This document shows, piece after piece, positions 44,256-51,913 of a stretch of 64,000 nucleotides of DNA (positions within the stretch are counted from its first letter, which is position 1; the number at the start of each line of letters is the position of its first letter). Source of the stretch: Streptomyces toyocaensis (GTDB taxonomy: Bacteria > Actinomycetota > Actinomycetes > Streptomycetales > Streptomycetaceae); the NCBI RefSeq assembly GCF_000725125.1, contig NZ_JFCB01000015.1:62001-126000 (forward strand), given 5' to 3'. The translations under genes were made by a program, and so were the position numbers. Below the pieces are notes generated by a model. That model had not been told where the DNA came from. It saw only the letters and a program-made list of their open reading frames with translations, and made no database searches.

Positions 44256-44308
44256 GCCATGAGGAAGGGCCGGGACCCGTTGTCGGGTTCCCGGCCCTTC
44301 CTCATGGC
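44256..44308. terminator. Very strong bidirectional terminator hairpin
   Basis: An almost perfect stem of about 24 bp (GCCATGAGGAAGGGCCGGGA and its complement), interrupted only near the TTGT loop, lies just after the hydrolase stop and 12 bases before the convergent secreted-protein stop. Confidence 0.88.
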
Positions 44309-44319
44309 CGACGGAGGTG

Positions 44320-44595
44320 TCAGGACCTCTCGCCGGGCACGGTCAGGCTCGACACGCACGTCATCCCGTGGGAACCGGTGCAGTTCTGCGTCGACTCGTT
44401 GTTGACGCGGAGCTTTCCGTGTTCGCCCGTGGTGACCCGGTACTCGTGCTGCACGCAGCGGACGTTGCCCTTGCCGTCGTCGGCGCACTGGGGTGCCATC
44501 TCCGCAGCCGTGGCCTGAACGGCGCCGGCACCGATCAGGGCAAAGCTTCCCAGGATCCCGACGGCCGCCGCCACGATCTTATTCGACTTGATCAT
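44320..44595 (-). CDS. Small secreted four-cysteine protein, copy 1
   Basis: This 91-residue protein starts at ATG 44595 behind GAGGGAATAAGG. A signal peptide, MIKSNKIVAAAVGILGSFAL then IGAGAVQATAAE, leads to a mature part with four cysteines in the order APQCADDGKGNVRCVQHEYR, STQNCTGSHGMTCVSS, fit for two disulfides. A paralogue with the same cysteine pattern lies at 45148-45459; each is paired with a second small secreted gene, so the unit is duplicated. Function unknown; the surroundings are rich in hydrophobic surface proteins. Confidence 0.82.
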   Translation of the reverse strand: MIKSNKIVAAAVGILGSFALIGAGAVQATAAEMAPQCADDGKGNVRCVQHEYRVTTGEHGKLRVNNESTQNCTGSHGMTCVSSLTVPGERS

Positions 44596-44716
44596 TTGCC
44601 TTATTCCCTCAAGGTCGACCCCGCGGTGCGCGAAGTCGTACTGCTTCCGAACGGGGCAGGCCCGGGACCCGGGCACATGAGCCGGGACCCGGACCTGCCC
44701 CCTCACCTGGAGTTGG

Positions 44717-44986
44717 TCACTCGCCGCCGAGCGAGAGGCCGTTGGCGCAGTGCACGGCGTCGGTGTCGTTGTCCTCGACGTTGTTGAGACCGAGGATGGC
44801 CAGCGCGAGGTTCAGGTCGTCGATGTTGATGAGACCCTGAGTCGTGTTCTTCTGCGTGCAGGCGTTGGCCTGCTTGTTGTTGAGTTCAGCGCTCGGCTCG
44901 TCGCCGGCGTGGCTGATGCCGGCGCCGAGGAAGCTGACGCTGCCGAGCATGGCCATCACGACGGCGGCCTTCTGGTACTTGCGCAT
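44717..44986 (-). CDS. Small secreted hydrophobic protein, copy 1
   Basis: This 89-residue protein starts at ATG 44986 with GGAGAGGTA upstream. The signal peptide is MRKYQKAAVVMAMLGSVSFL then GAGISHA. The mature sequence, ELNNKQANACTQKNTTQGLI, then NIDDLNLALAILGLNNVED and DAVHCANGLSLGG, has two cysteines and an alternating hydrophobic core that recalls chaplins and rodlins without matching their conserved blocks. A close copy, with nearly identical signal peptide, lies at 45599-45871. Probable role: surface or aerial coat component, by context only. Confidence 0.83.
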   Translation of the reverse strand: MRKYQKAAVVMAMLGSVSFLGAGISHAGDEPSAELNNKQANACTQKNTTQGLINIDDLNLALAILGLNNVEDNDTDAVHCANGLSLGGE

Positions 44987-45147
44987 TACCTCTCCATTTC
45001 TCGCGTTGACACAGTCCGCAATGGACCGGCCTCTGACATTCGCCAAGATTAGGCGAATTCACTGCGGCAATCAGTAGGCGAAACGCCGAACCCGGGAATT
45101 ACCCCGAATAGGCACGCGTGGCGCAATAAAGCACCTATTCGACAATC

Positions 45148-45459
45148 CTAATAACCGACGAACCGAGGACGGGATGTAGATTCCTTGCGTTTCGTGGTCA
45201 CGTCATTGGTGCAGGAAATCTTGCCGGCCGAAGTGGAGCACACCGGCTTGGAGCCGTTGGTGGAGTGATGGACCGTCCCGTCCTTGTCGACCGCGATCCG
45301 CTCCTCGGTCACCTGCACACAGCGAACTGTGCCCCTGCCGTCGTCGACGCACCCACCGGGCTCTTCGGCACCGAAGGCCTGGACGGCGCCGGCACCGAGC
45401 AGCGCGAGACCCCCGAGGACTCCCGCGGCCACGGACGCGATTCTTCTCGACCTGATCAT
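45148..45459 (-). CDS. Small secreted four-cysteine protein, copy 2
   Basis: This 103-residue protein starts at ATG 45459 after GGGAGAAGA. The signal peptide is MIRSRRIASVAAGVLGGLAL then LGAGAVQAFGAE. The mature domain has the same four-cysteine plan as the paralogue at 44320-44595 (GGCVDDGRGTVRCVQV; KPVCSTSAGKISCTND), and a longer basic tail, TTKRKESTSRPRFVGY. Sequence identity is highest in the signal peptide and around the first two cysteines, so the mature parts have diverged after duplication. Function unknown. Confidence 0.82.
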   Translation of the reverse strand: MIRSRRIASVAAGVLGGLALLGAGAVQAFGAEEPGGCVDDGRGTVRCVQVTEERIAVDKDGTVHHSTNGSKPVCSTSAGKISCTNDVTTKRKESTSRPRFVGY

Positions 45460-45598
45460 CTGTCTTCTCCCATCGATCGCCTCCGGCGCCTGGACGGCGG
45501 GCCGGTTCCGGACGTGTGAGCCAGTCGTGGAGCCGGGCAGGCCCGAGGCCCGGACACATGGTCCGGGCCCCGGGACGTGCCAGATCACCTGGCAGTGA

Positions 45599-45871
45599 TC
45601 ACTTGCCGCCGATCGCGAGACCGTTGGCGCAGTGCACGGCGTTGGTGGTGGAGTCCTCGACGTTGTTGAGGCCCAGGAGCGCGGCGATCGGGACGTTGAC
45701 GTCGGTGACGTTGACGAGCCCCTGGATCGTGTTCTCCTGCGAGCAGGCGTTGGCCTGCTTGTTGTTGAGCTCGAACTCCGGGCCCTCGCCCGCGAAGCTC
45801 GCGCCCGCGCCGAGGAAGCTGACGCTGCCGAGCATGGCCATGACGACAGCGGCCTTCTGGTACTTGCGCAT
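45599..45871 (-). CDS. Small secreted hydrophobic protein, copy 2
   Basis: This 90-residue protein starts at ATG 45871 behind GGAGAGGTA. It shares MRKYQKAAVVMAMLGSVSFL and the core NNKQANAC..NT.QGL with the paralogue at 44717-44986, and both have ALLGLNNVED-like and VHCANGL segments. The upstream leaders are also alike (see the hairpin at 45896-45912). The pairwise order with the four-cysteine gene is the same in both copies, evidence of one tandem duplication of a two-gene unit. Confidence 0.83.
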   Translation of the reverse strand: MRKYQKAAVVMAMLGSVSFLGAGASFAGEGPEFELNNKQANACSQENTIQGLVNVTDVNVPIAALLGLNNVEDSTTNAVHCANGLAIGGK

Positions 45872-45895
45872 TACCTCTCCGTTCTCGAGTGGACA

Positions 45896-45912
45896 CGGTC
45901 CGCAACGGACCG
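45896..45912 (-). repeat. Hairpin in the leader of secreted protein copy 2
   Basis: CGGTCCG, CAA, CGGACCG is a perfect 7-bp stem 24 bases before the start codon (minus strand). A degenerate version is at 45012-45028 ahead of the paralogue. Confidence 0.5.
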
Positions 45913-46098
45913 GTCACTGACGGTGCTAACGTAAGCGACCTTTGCGACTTTTGGTAGCCGAAACGCCCAATTGCGTAGTTTTCTCGTGGAGAGGCAGGTC
46001 AGAGCCCTGTGCGAGGACGCCGGACGGCCGAACGACGTGGCGCGTCGAGTCCACAGGCACCGCAAACACGGACCAAAGAGTGATCCCTGGACATACCC

Positions 46099-46126
46099 CG
46101 TGACCCGGACCGGTGTCCCGCGTTGA
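46099..46126 (+). promoter_or_regulatory. Sigma-BldN-like promoter of the short chaplin
   Basis: CGTGAC, exactly 16 bases, CGTTGA. The published sigma-BldN consensus as I know it is CGTAAC-N16-CGTTGA, so this is 11 of 12 with exact spacing. The start codon follows 57 bases after the -10. Confidence 0.65.
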
Positions 46127-46182
46127 GCGGGGAGTGCGGCCGCTCATGCTGCCGCTTTAACAGAACCAGTAAGGAGAACGTG

Positions 46183-46422
46183 ATGTCTCGCATCGCGAAG
46201 GCGGCCACCGTGGCTCTCGGCACGGGCGCCGTGGTGCTCAGCGGCGCCGGAATGGCCTCGGCTCACTCCGGCGCCGAGGGTGCGGCGGTCCACTCACCCG
46301 GCGTCGCGTCCGGCAATGTCGTCCAGGTTCCGGTCCACGCGCCCATCAACGTGTGCGGCAACACCGTGAACTTCGTCGGCTTCCTCAACCCGGCCGTCGG
46401 CAACGTCTGCGTGAACAAGTAA
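46183..46422 (+). CDS. Short chaplin
   Basis: The start is ATG 46183, with AAGGAGA six bases upstream. The 79-residue precursor has a signal peptide (SRIAKAATVALGTGAVVLSG then AGMASA) and a single chaplin domain: SPGVASGNVVQVPVHAPINV, CGNTVNFVGFLNPAVGNVCV, ending NK. Its two cysteines mark the ChpD-H class of small chaplins, which assemble into amyloid-like fibrils that coat aerial hyphae. Which letter (for example ChpG or ChpF) cannot be settled from one domain. It is under a probable sigma-BldN promoter and followed by a terminator. Confidence 0.95.
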   Translation: MSRIAKAATVALGTGAVVLSGAGMASAHSGAEGAAVHSPGVASGNVVQVPVHAPINVCGNTVNFVGFLNPAVGNVCVNK

Positions 46423-46470
46423 CGCACTACAGGGACTTACGGCTACGGACGTCCGTCGCAGTTACCCCGA

Positions 46471-46501
46471 GAGCCCCGGCAGCGCCCGCGCGCCGGGGCT
46501 C
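46471..46501 (+). terminator. Terminator of the short chaplin gene
   Basis: GAGCCCCGGC and GCCGGGGCTC form a perfect 10-bp stem around 11 bases, followed by TT, 48 bases after the stop. Confidence 0.75.
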
Positions 46502-46550
46502 TTCCCGTATCCGAATGCCGTATCCGAAGCGGTCACGGCCGGACAAAGAA

Positions 46551-46580
46551 ATTCGGCCCCCGGCAAGGACCGGGGGCCGA
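46551..46580 (-). terminator. Terminator of the small secreted protein gene
   Basis: TTCGGCCCCCGG and CCGGGGGCCGAA form a perfect 12-bp stem around CAAGGA; on the minus strand it is followed by TTTCTTT. It lies 18 bases past the secreted-protein stop. Confidence 0.8.
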
Positions 46581-46598
46581 AGGCGCAGGACCTGGTTC

Positions 46599-46871
46599 TC
46601 AGGCGCGCAGACCCACGTCGCCGTGCACCGGCTTGGCCTCGTTCACGACGGCCGCCGCTTCCTTCGTGGTGCCGAGCAGCGAGTCGTCCTTGGAGTCGAC
46701 GAGCGAGTCCGAGTCGTACAGCGGCATGAGCTCGAAGGGGACCGCGGTGCGCAGACCGGTGTCGAGGCCGGTGGACGCCAGGTCGGTGGAGTCCGCGGCG
46801 TGTGCGGGAGCGGCGAAACCGGCGGCGATCAGGGACCCGGCAAGGACGGCGGCAGCCTTCAGGGACTTCAT
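46599..46871 (-). CDS. Small secreted hypothetical protein
   Basis: This 90-residue protein starts at ATG 46871 with AAAGGAAC upstream. Signal peptide: MKSLKAAAVLAGSLIAAGFA then APAHAADS. The mature protein is acidic and lacks cysteine (VPFELMPLYDSDSLVDSKDD, then TTKEAAAVVNEAKPVHGD). I do not recognise the family. An exact CGTTGA hexamer lies about 55 bases upstream on the minus strand (46926-46931), but its -35 partner at N16 (GGTTTC) fits sigma-BldN poorly. It lies within the chaplin cluster. Confidence 0.75.
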   Translation of the reverse strand: MKSLKAAAVLAGSLIAAGFAAPAHAADSTDLASTGLDTGLRTAVPFELMPLYDSDSLVDSKDDSLLGTTKEAAAVVNEAKPVHGDVGLRA

Positions 46872-47029
46872 CGTGTTCCTTTCTTCGGCAACGCGGGTCG
46901 CCGGAGGGGAATTCTGTCGCCGTGCTCAACGATCCTTGGCCCCAGCGGAAACCGGGAAGCCGAAGATTGCCGAGTCCTCATATGAAATCTATGAACGACT
47001 GACGGGGTGTGCGCCGCCGCGGACGGGGT

Positions 47030-47788
47030 TCACGACGCCGGCTGGAGGAGCGGGGTGAGCGCGGGGAGCGTGGCCGGCGTGGTGGACGCCGGCGTCGTCG
47101 CCCCGGCCGGTGCGGGCAGCGTGGACACCTCGGTGTCCACGCCGGTCAGCGCGTCGACGAGCTCGTCGATTCGGGCCAGCAGATCGTCGACGGCCGACGG
47201 CTCCTGATCGTCCGCCTGGCCGGCGGCCGTGGTGTCGTCCTCGGGCAGCAGCAGGTCCAGGAAGTCCTCCAGCGCCTCGCGCACGGCGTCCAGCGCGTCG
47301 CTCGTGGGGTCGGCGGTGTCGACGGCCGGCAGGAGCACGCCGGTCGGGACGGCCGGTGCGACCGTCGCGGGCGGGACGAGCACCGGAGCCGTCGCGGGCG
47401 GGACGAGGGCCGGGGTCACGGCGGACGTGCCCGTGCTGGACGTCGCGGTGGTCGTGGTCACCGTCGTCATGCTGATCGTGGTGGACGGGCCGTCGTCGTC
47501 CGCCCCGGCCACGGCGGCCCTCGCGGCGTCGCCCAGCTCCCTGGCCCGGTCGGGGGCCAGCCGGCCGCCGTCCGCCTCAAGCACGGCCTTGACCAAGTGG
47601 ACGACCGGGGCGAGTTCACCCTTGTGCGCGTCGGCCCTGCCGACCTGTGCGAGCAGTTCGGCGGACGACGCCGCCCGGCCGCGTACGGGGGCCGAGTCGG
47701 CCGCCATCGCGGCGGGGCCCGTGGTTCCGGCCAGAAGGGCGGCGCACAGTGCGCCGAATGCGATACGCCGTGCCGGCAGAGCGCGCAT
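47030..47788 (-). CDS. Secreted Thr/Pro-rich hypothetical protein
   Basis: The start is the ATG at 47788, preceded by AAAGGAACC; a GTG 15 bases earlier is less likely. The 252 residues begin with a signal peptide (ALPARRIAFGALCAALLAG then TTGPAAMAAD). A helical N-terminal part of the mature protein follows (SSAELLAQVGRADAHKGELA), then a Thr/Val/Pro-rich low-complexity middle (STTISMTTVTTTTATSSTGT) and a helical acidic C-terminal part with LDAVREALEDFLDLLLPEDD. No cysteine occurs in the mature part and no anchor is seen. Family unknown; surface or matrix role by location. Confidence 0.75.
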   Translation of the reverse strand: MRALPARRIAFGALCAALLAGTTGPAAMAADSAPVRGRAASSAELLAQVGRADAHKGELAPVVHLVKAVLEADGGRLAPDRARELGDAARAAVAGADDDGPSTTISMTTVTTTTATSSTGTSAVTPALVPPATAPVLVPPATVAPAVPTGVLLPAVDTADPTSDALDAVREALEDFLDLLLPEDDTTAAGQADDQEPSAVDDLLARIDELVDALTGVDTEVSTLPAPAGATTPASTTPATLPALTPLLQPAS

Positions 47789-48108
47789 GGAGGTTCCTTT
47801 CACGGGGTTGCGGATCTTGAACTCACCGTGAGAGGGCCCGCCGCCTCCCGCAACCGGGCGTACGCCTTTCGGCGCGTGGCCGCTTCACCCTCCTGCGCGT
47901 TCCGCCAGTTGAGGCGGTACGCGGGGCCGGTCGCGAAGCAAACCCGGTTTCACGATTCCAACACACTTGCCACCCTTCGCCGAATTTCGGTGAATTTGTC
48001 CGTTTGGTGACTAGAGTTGCGAACCTCCGAAGCACCCTCATGGGCGGACGCATCGCACTCGTCCCTGCTGCCTGCCGCCGCCACCCGTTCCGAAAGGCTC
48101 CGACGGTC
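47789..48108. other. Divergent spacer before the exopolysaccharide locus
   Basis: 320 bp between the Thr/Pro-rich secreted protein and the first gene of the polysaccharide locus. A TAGAGT hexamer near 48012 might be a -10 element. No gene seen; the DNA is AT-richer around 47940-48010. Confidence 0.45.
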
Positions 48109-49194
48109 ATGCGTCAAACCCTGGGTCAGTTGCTTCGCCGTACGACGGTGGGCGTCCTCGCCCTCGCCGCGATGTGGACGCCCTGCGGCGCGGCGGCCGC
48201 AGCGCCGGTCGCGCCCGCGCCGGAGGCCGACAGCCTCGCCTTCGGCGAGCGGTACCGGACGCTCCAGCACGGGAACATCGTGCGCGCGGCCAACTCCTCC
48301 CACACCTGCCGCGCCCAGGCGTCCACGTGCCGGGACGTGCAGGCGGGCGCGCCCGGGGTGAACGGCGGCTTCGACATGGGCTACATCGACGTCGACAAGG
48401 ACCCGAACACCTACAACTCCTCCCGCGCGGAGGTGCGGCTGCCCGCCGGGTCCCGCGTGACGTACGCACGGCTGTACTGGGGCGGCAACCTGCTCGTGGG
48501 CGAGCAGAAGCCGGCCGCGGACAACGAGCGGGTGCTGATCGCCGAACCGGGCGGGGACTACAAGGAACTGCTCGCGGACACCGTCGTGGGCCACCGCGTG
48601 GCGGACGGCGCGGACGCCTTCCAGGCCTCCGCGGACGTGACGCGGCTGGTGCGGGACAGCGTGCCGGGCCTGTACACCGTGGCGCAGCTCAACGTGGCCG
48701 GCGGCAGATCGGCGGCCGGCGCCTGGGGCGGCTGGACGCTGGTGGTCGCGTACGAGAACCCGGCGGAACCCCTGCGGCACCTGTCGGTCTGGGACGGTTT
48801 CCAGCCGCTCGGCGCGCGCGAGGGCGTGGCGGTCGCGCTGCGCGACATGCCGTACGCCGCGGGCGCCGGGGGGCGCGTCGGGCTGGTCGCGTACAACGGC
48901 GACCGCGGCACCACGGGCGACTCCCTCACCCTCGCCACGGGTGACGGTCCGTCCGCCGCGTTCGGCGACGGGGCCAACCCCCTCGACGACGTGCTGAACT
49001 CCACCGTCTCCGACCCCGCGGGCGCCCCGGCCCGGGTACCGGCGTACGCCAACACCCTCGGCTACGACTCCGACGTGTTCGACCTCGGAACGGGCCTGCC
49101 GCGCGCCGGTGACCGGGCCACCGTCCGGCTCACGTCCCAGCGGGACGCCGCGTGGGCGGGCGTGCTCTTCGCCGCCGTCGACGCCCGTCGGTGA
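48109..49194 (+). CDS. Secreted beta-rich surface protein, DUF3344-like
   Basis: This 361-residue protein is started at ATG 48109 (weak GAAAGG upstream). Signal peptide: RQTLGQLLRRTTVGVLALAA then MWTPCGAAAAAP. The mature region contains FDMGYIDVDKDPNTYNSSRA, VTYARLYWGGNLLVGEQKP and VTRLVRDSVPGLYTVAQLNV, then WGGWTLVVAYENPAEPLRHL. This is the pattern of DUF3344-type N-terminal domains in large surface proteins, here without an anchor, span or repeat tail, so a free extracellular protein. Its stop overlaps the first glycosyltransferase start (GTGA), coupling it to the polysaccharide operon. Confidence 0.78.
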   Translation: MRQTLGQLLRRTTVGVLALAAMWTPCGAAAAAPVAPAPEADSLAFGERYRTLQHGNIVRAANSSHTCRAQASTCRDVQAGAPGVNGGFDMGYIDVDKDPNTYNSSRAEVRLPAGSRVTYARLYWGGNLLVGEQKPAADNERVLIAEPGGDYKELLADTVVGHRVADGADAFQASADVTRLVRDSVPGLYTVAQLNVAGGRSAAGAWGGWTLVVAYENPAEPLRHLSVWDGFQPLGAREGVAVALRDMPYAAGAGGRVGLVAYNGDRGTTGDSLTLATGDGPSAAFGDGANPLDDVLNSTVSDPAGAPARVPAYANTLGYDSDVFDLGTGLPRAGDRATVRLTSQRDAAWAGVLFAAVDARR

Positions 49195-50483
49195 ACGCGT
49201 TGTCCGCCGTCCCGAACCACAGCGCGAGCGAGGAAGCCGTGTCCACGGACCTGTCACTGCCCGGCCGCCGGCCACGGGTCCTGCACCTCACCCAGCCCGT
49301 GGAGGGCGGGGTCGCGCGGGTCGTGACGGATCTGGTCCGGGCCCAGCTCGCGGACGGGTTCGACGTCACCGCGGCCTGCCCGGACAGCGCGCTCAGCGGC
49401 CACCTGCGGTCGCTCGGCGCGCGCGTACTGTCCTGGCGGGCGACGCGGTCGCCGGGCGCGTCCCTGGCCCAGGAGGTACGCCGGCTGTCCCGGCTGCTCG
49501 ACGAGGTGCGCCCCGACCTGGTGCACGCGCACAGCGCGAAGGCCGGGCTCGCCGGGCGGCTCGCGGTGCGCGGGCGGATCCCCACCGTGTTCCAGCCGCA
49601 CGCCTGGTCGTTCGAGGCCGTGGGCGGCTCCACCGCGGCCCTCGCGCTGCGCTGGGAACGCTGGGCGGCACGCTGGGCCGCGCGGGTGGTGTGCGTGAGC
49701 GAGGCCGAACGTGCCACCGGCGTGCGCGCCGGGATCGACGGCCGGTGGACCGTCGTACCCAACGGCATCGACCCCGAGCGCTTCCGCCCGGCCCCCGCGG
49801 ACACCGTGCGGGCCTCTCTCGCGTCGCCGGCCGACCTGGGCGCGCGGGCGCCGCTCGCCGTGTGCGTGGGCCGGCTGTGCCGGCAGAAGGGGCAGGACGT
49901 CCTCCTGCGGGCCTGGAGCGCCGTGCTGCGCCAGGTGCCCGACGCCCGTCTCGTCCTGGTCGGCGACGGACCGGACAGCGACCGGCTGCGCGCCGCCGCC
50001 CCCGGGTCCGTGCTGTTCGCCGGCGCCGTCGCGGACGCGGCGCCCTGGTATCAGGCCGCCGATCTCGTCGTCCTGCCGTCCCGCTGGGAGGGCATGGCGC
50101 TGGCCCCGCTGGAGGCCATGGCCTGCGGGCGGCCCGTGGTGGTGACGGACGTCGACGGCGCCCGCGAGAGCCTGCCGCGGTCCTTCGCCGCACCCTGCGT
50201 GGTGCCGCCGGAGGACCCGCGGGCCCTGGCGGGCGCCGTCGCCGCGCTGCTGCTCGACCCGGCACTGCGAACGTCCCTCGGCGACCGGGGCCGCCGCCAT
50301 GTGCTGTCCCTCCACGACGTACGGCACACCGCGAGGGCGGTCGCCGGCGTCTACCGCGATCTGCTCGGCACCGGGCCGGCCGCGACATGGGCGCGCGCGT
50401 ACCGGGCGGCCGGGGACGCCGGAGCCGACCGGACGACACCGCACGTCGAGCCATCCGAGCACAGGGAGTCCATCCACTCGTGA
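49191..50483 (+). CDS. Glycosyltransferase family 4
   Basis: The start is GTG 49191, overlapping the previous stop; a GTG at 49239, with GAGGAAG ahead, is the alternative. The 430-residue GT-B enzyme shows RVLHLTQPVEGGVARVVTDL, VHAHSAKAGLAGRL, the second-domain start VVPNGIDPERFRP (near 185), VCVGRLCRQKGQDVLLRAW and the nucleotide-sugar site VVLPSRWEGMALAPLEAMAC (EX7E motif). It transfers a sugar from an NDP-sugar to a growing lipid-linked oligosaccharide, on the cytoplasmic face. The next gene overlaps it by four bases. Confidence 0.92.
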   Translation: MNALSAVPNHSASEEAVSTDLSLPGRRPRVLHLTQPVEGGVARVVTDLVRAQLADGFDVTAACPDSALSGHLRSLGARVLSWRATRSPGASLAQEVRRLSRLLDEVRPDLVHAHSAKAGLAGRLAVRGRIPTVFQPHAWSFEAVGGSTAALALRWERWAARWAARVVCVSEAERATGVRAGIDGRWTVVPNGIDPERFRPAPADTVRASLASPADLGARAPLAVCVGRLCRQKGQDVLLRAWSAVLRQVPDARLVLVGDGPDSDRLRAAAPGSVLFAGAVADAAPWYQAADLVVLPSRWEGMALAPLEAMACGRPVVVTDVDGARESLPRSFAAPCVVPPEDPRALAGAVAALLLDPALRTSLGDRGRRHVLSLHDVRHTARAVAGVYRDLLGTGPAATWARAYRAAGDAGADRTTPHVEPSEHRESIHS

Positions 50484-51907
50484 CCGCCGAACGCACCGTG
50501 CCCTCCCCCGGCGTACCGCCACGGGACCACGGCTTCTCGCCCGTCTCCGTCATGCCGCCGCGCGGCACCGACCACGGCCCCCGGCTGCCCGCCTCGCGGC
50601 CCCCGGCACGGCCGGACTCCCCGGTGCCGCTCCTCGTCGCGGACGGTGCCGCCGTCCTGCTCGCCGCGCCGGTGCTCGCCTCCGCGCGGCCCTCCTCTCT
50701 GCTCGTCGCGCTGCTGATCGGGTTGTCGCTGCTGCTGCGTCCGCGCGGCGTGCGGACGCCGGCACCGGGATTCCTGGACGAACTGCCCGCCGTGTGCGGT
50801 CGCGGCGCGGTGGCCTGGCTGGCGACCGCGGCGCTGTGGGCGGCGTACCGGCCGGAGCACGCGCTGTCCGCCGGGACCGTGCTGGCGGGGCTCGCCGTGC
50901 AGGTGGCCGCGGGCTGTGTGCTGCGCGCGGTCGTGCACGGGCGGCGGCGCGCCGCGCTGCTGCGGCACCCGCACGCCGCACTCGTCGTCGGCCCGGCGGC
51001 GACCGCGCAGCGCGTCGCCGCCGCCGTGCTGCGCCACCCGCGCTGCGGGGTACGGCCGGTGGGGATCGTCGCCGGCCAGGCGGAGGGCGGTGAGGGCCTG
51101 CCCGTGCTGCGCACGGAGGAGGAGGTCGAGCGGGCGGTCATCCAGAACGGGGTGCGCGCGGTGCTCGCCGTCCACCCCTCGGTCCGCGCCGAACAGGGCC
51201 CGCTGCTGCGGTCGCTGGCCGAGTCGGGCTGCGTGGTCTGGGAGGTCGACGCCGACCCCGCGCCGTACCCGACGCGGGAACGGCTGGCCGGGTTCTCCTG
51301 CCGGCGGCTGGACTTCGCCCCGGCGCGCGGCGGCGGCATCGGCAAGCGGATGCTCGACATCCTGGTGTCCGGCACTTTGTTGCTGCTGGTCAGCCCGCTG
51401 CTGCTGGTGTGCGCCGTGACGCTGCGGATGAGTGACGGGCCGGGCGTGGTGTTCCGGCAGGAGCGCATCGGCCGCGACGGGAAGCCGTTCACGCTGCTGA
51501 AGTTCCGCACCCACCGCCCGGTCGACGAGCACGAGTCGGCGACCCGGTGGAGCGTGGCCAACGAGCACGAGATGCGCCGGTTCTGCCGCATGCTGCGGCG
51601 CACCTCGCTCGACGAGCTGCTCCAGCTGTGGAACGTGCTCAGGGGCGACATGAGCCTGGTCGGCCCGCGTCCCGAACGACCCTTCTTCGTCGCGCAGTTC
51701 AGCCAGACGTACCCCGGTTACGCGGCCCGGCACCGGATGCGCACCGGCATCACCGGGCTCGCGCAGATCCACGGGCTGCGCGGGGACACCTCGATCGAGG
51801 ACCGCTGCCGGTTCGACAACGCGTACATCGACGACTGGTCGCTGTGGCAGGACATCTGCATCCTGCTGCGCACCGCGGCCACACTGGTCCGCCCGACGGG
51901 GAGCTGA
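50480..51907 (+). CDS. Undecaprenyl-phosphate sugar phosphotransferase
   Basis: This 475-residue polyisoprenyl-phosphate hexose-1-phosphate transferase starts at GTG 50480 inside the end of the preceding gene. Four hydrophobic spans lie in the N-terminal part (residues about 50-165), then a soluble linker, then the bacterial sugar transferase domain from about 287: GKRMLDILVSGTLLLLVSPL, FRQERIGRDGKPFTLLKFRT, RRTSLDELLQLWNVLRGDMS, LVGPRPERPFF. This is the initiating transferase of a Wzx/Wzy-type polysaccharide, loading the first sugar phosphate onto undecaprenyl phosphate. It sets the system's lipid carrier. Confidence 0.95.
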   Translation: MTAERTVPSPGVPPRDHGFSPVSVMPPRGTDHGPRLPASRPPARPDSPVPLLVADGAAVLLAAPVLASARPSSLLVALLIGLSLLLRPRGVRTPAPGFLDELPAVCGRGAVAWLATAALWAAYRPEHALSAGTVLAGLAVQVAAGCVLRAVVHGRRRAALLRHPHAALVVGPAATAQRVAAAVLRHPRCGVRPVGIVAGQAEGGEGLPVLRTEEEVERAVIQNGVRAVLAVHPSVRAEQGPLLRSLAESGCVVWEVDADPAPYPTRERLAGFSCRRLDFAPARGGGIGKRMLDILVSGTLLLLVSPLLLVCAVTLRMSDGPGVVFRQERIGRDGKPFTLLKFRTHRPVDEHESATRWSVANEHEMRRFCRMLRRTSLDELLQLWNVLRGDMSLVGPRPERPFFVAQFSQTYPGYAARHRMRTGITGLAQIHGLRGDTSIEDRCRFDNAYIDDWSLWQDICILLRTAATLVRPTGS

Positions 51908-51913
51908 CGGCCC

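Larger units (their letters stand above)
45872..46182. other. Divergent spacer between secreted-protein gene and short chaplin
   Basis: This 311-bp region holds the leader of the minus-strand secreted-protein gene at one end and the sigma-BldN-like chaplin promoter (46099-46126) at the other. No gene was seen between them. Confidence 0.6.

Noticed and set aside
44717..45871. Assignment of the 89/90-residue secreted proteins as rodlins
   Set aside because: Size, signal and asparagine-rich core are suggestive, but the rodlin conserved blocks as I know them do not line up, so they are left unnamed.
46926..46952. Sigma-BldN promoter for the 90-residue secreted protein at 46599-46871
   Set aside because: The -10 CGTTGA is exact on the minus strand, but the hexamer at N16 (GGTTTC) matches the -35 at only three of six positions.
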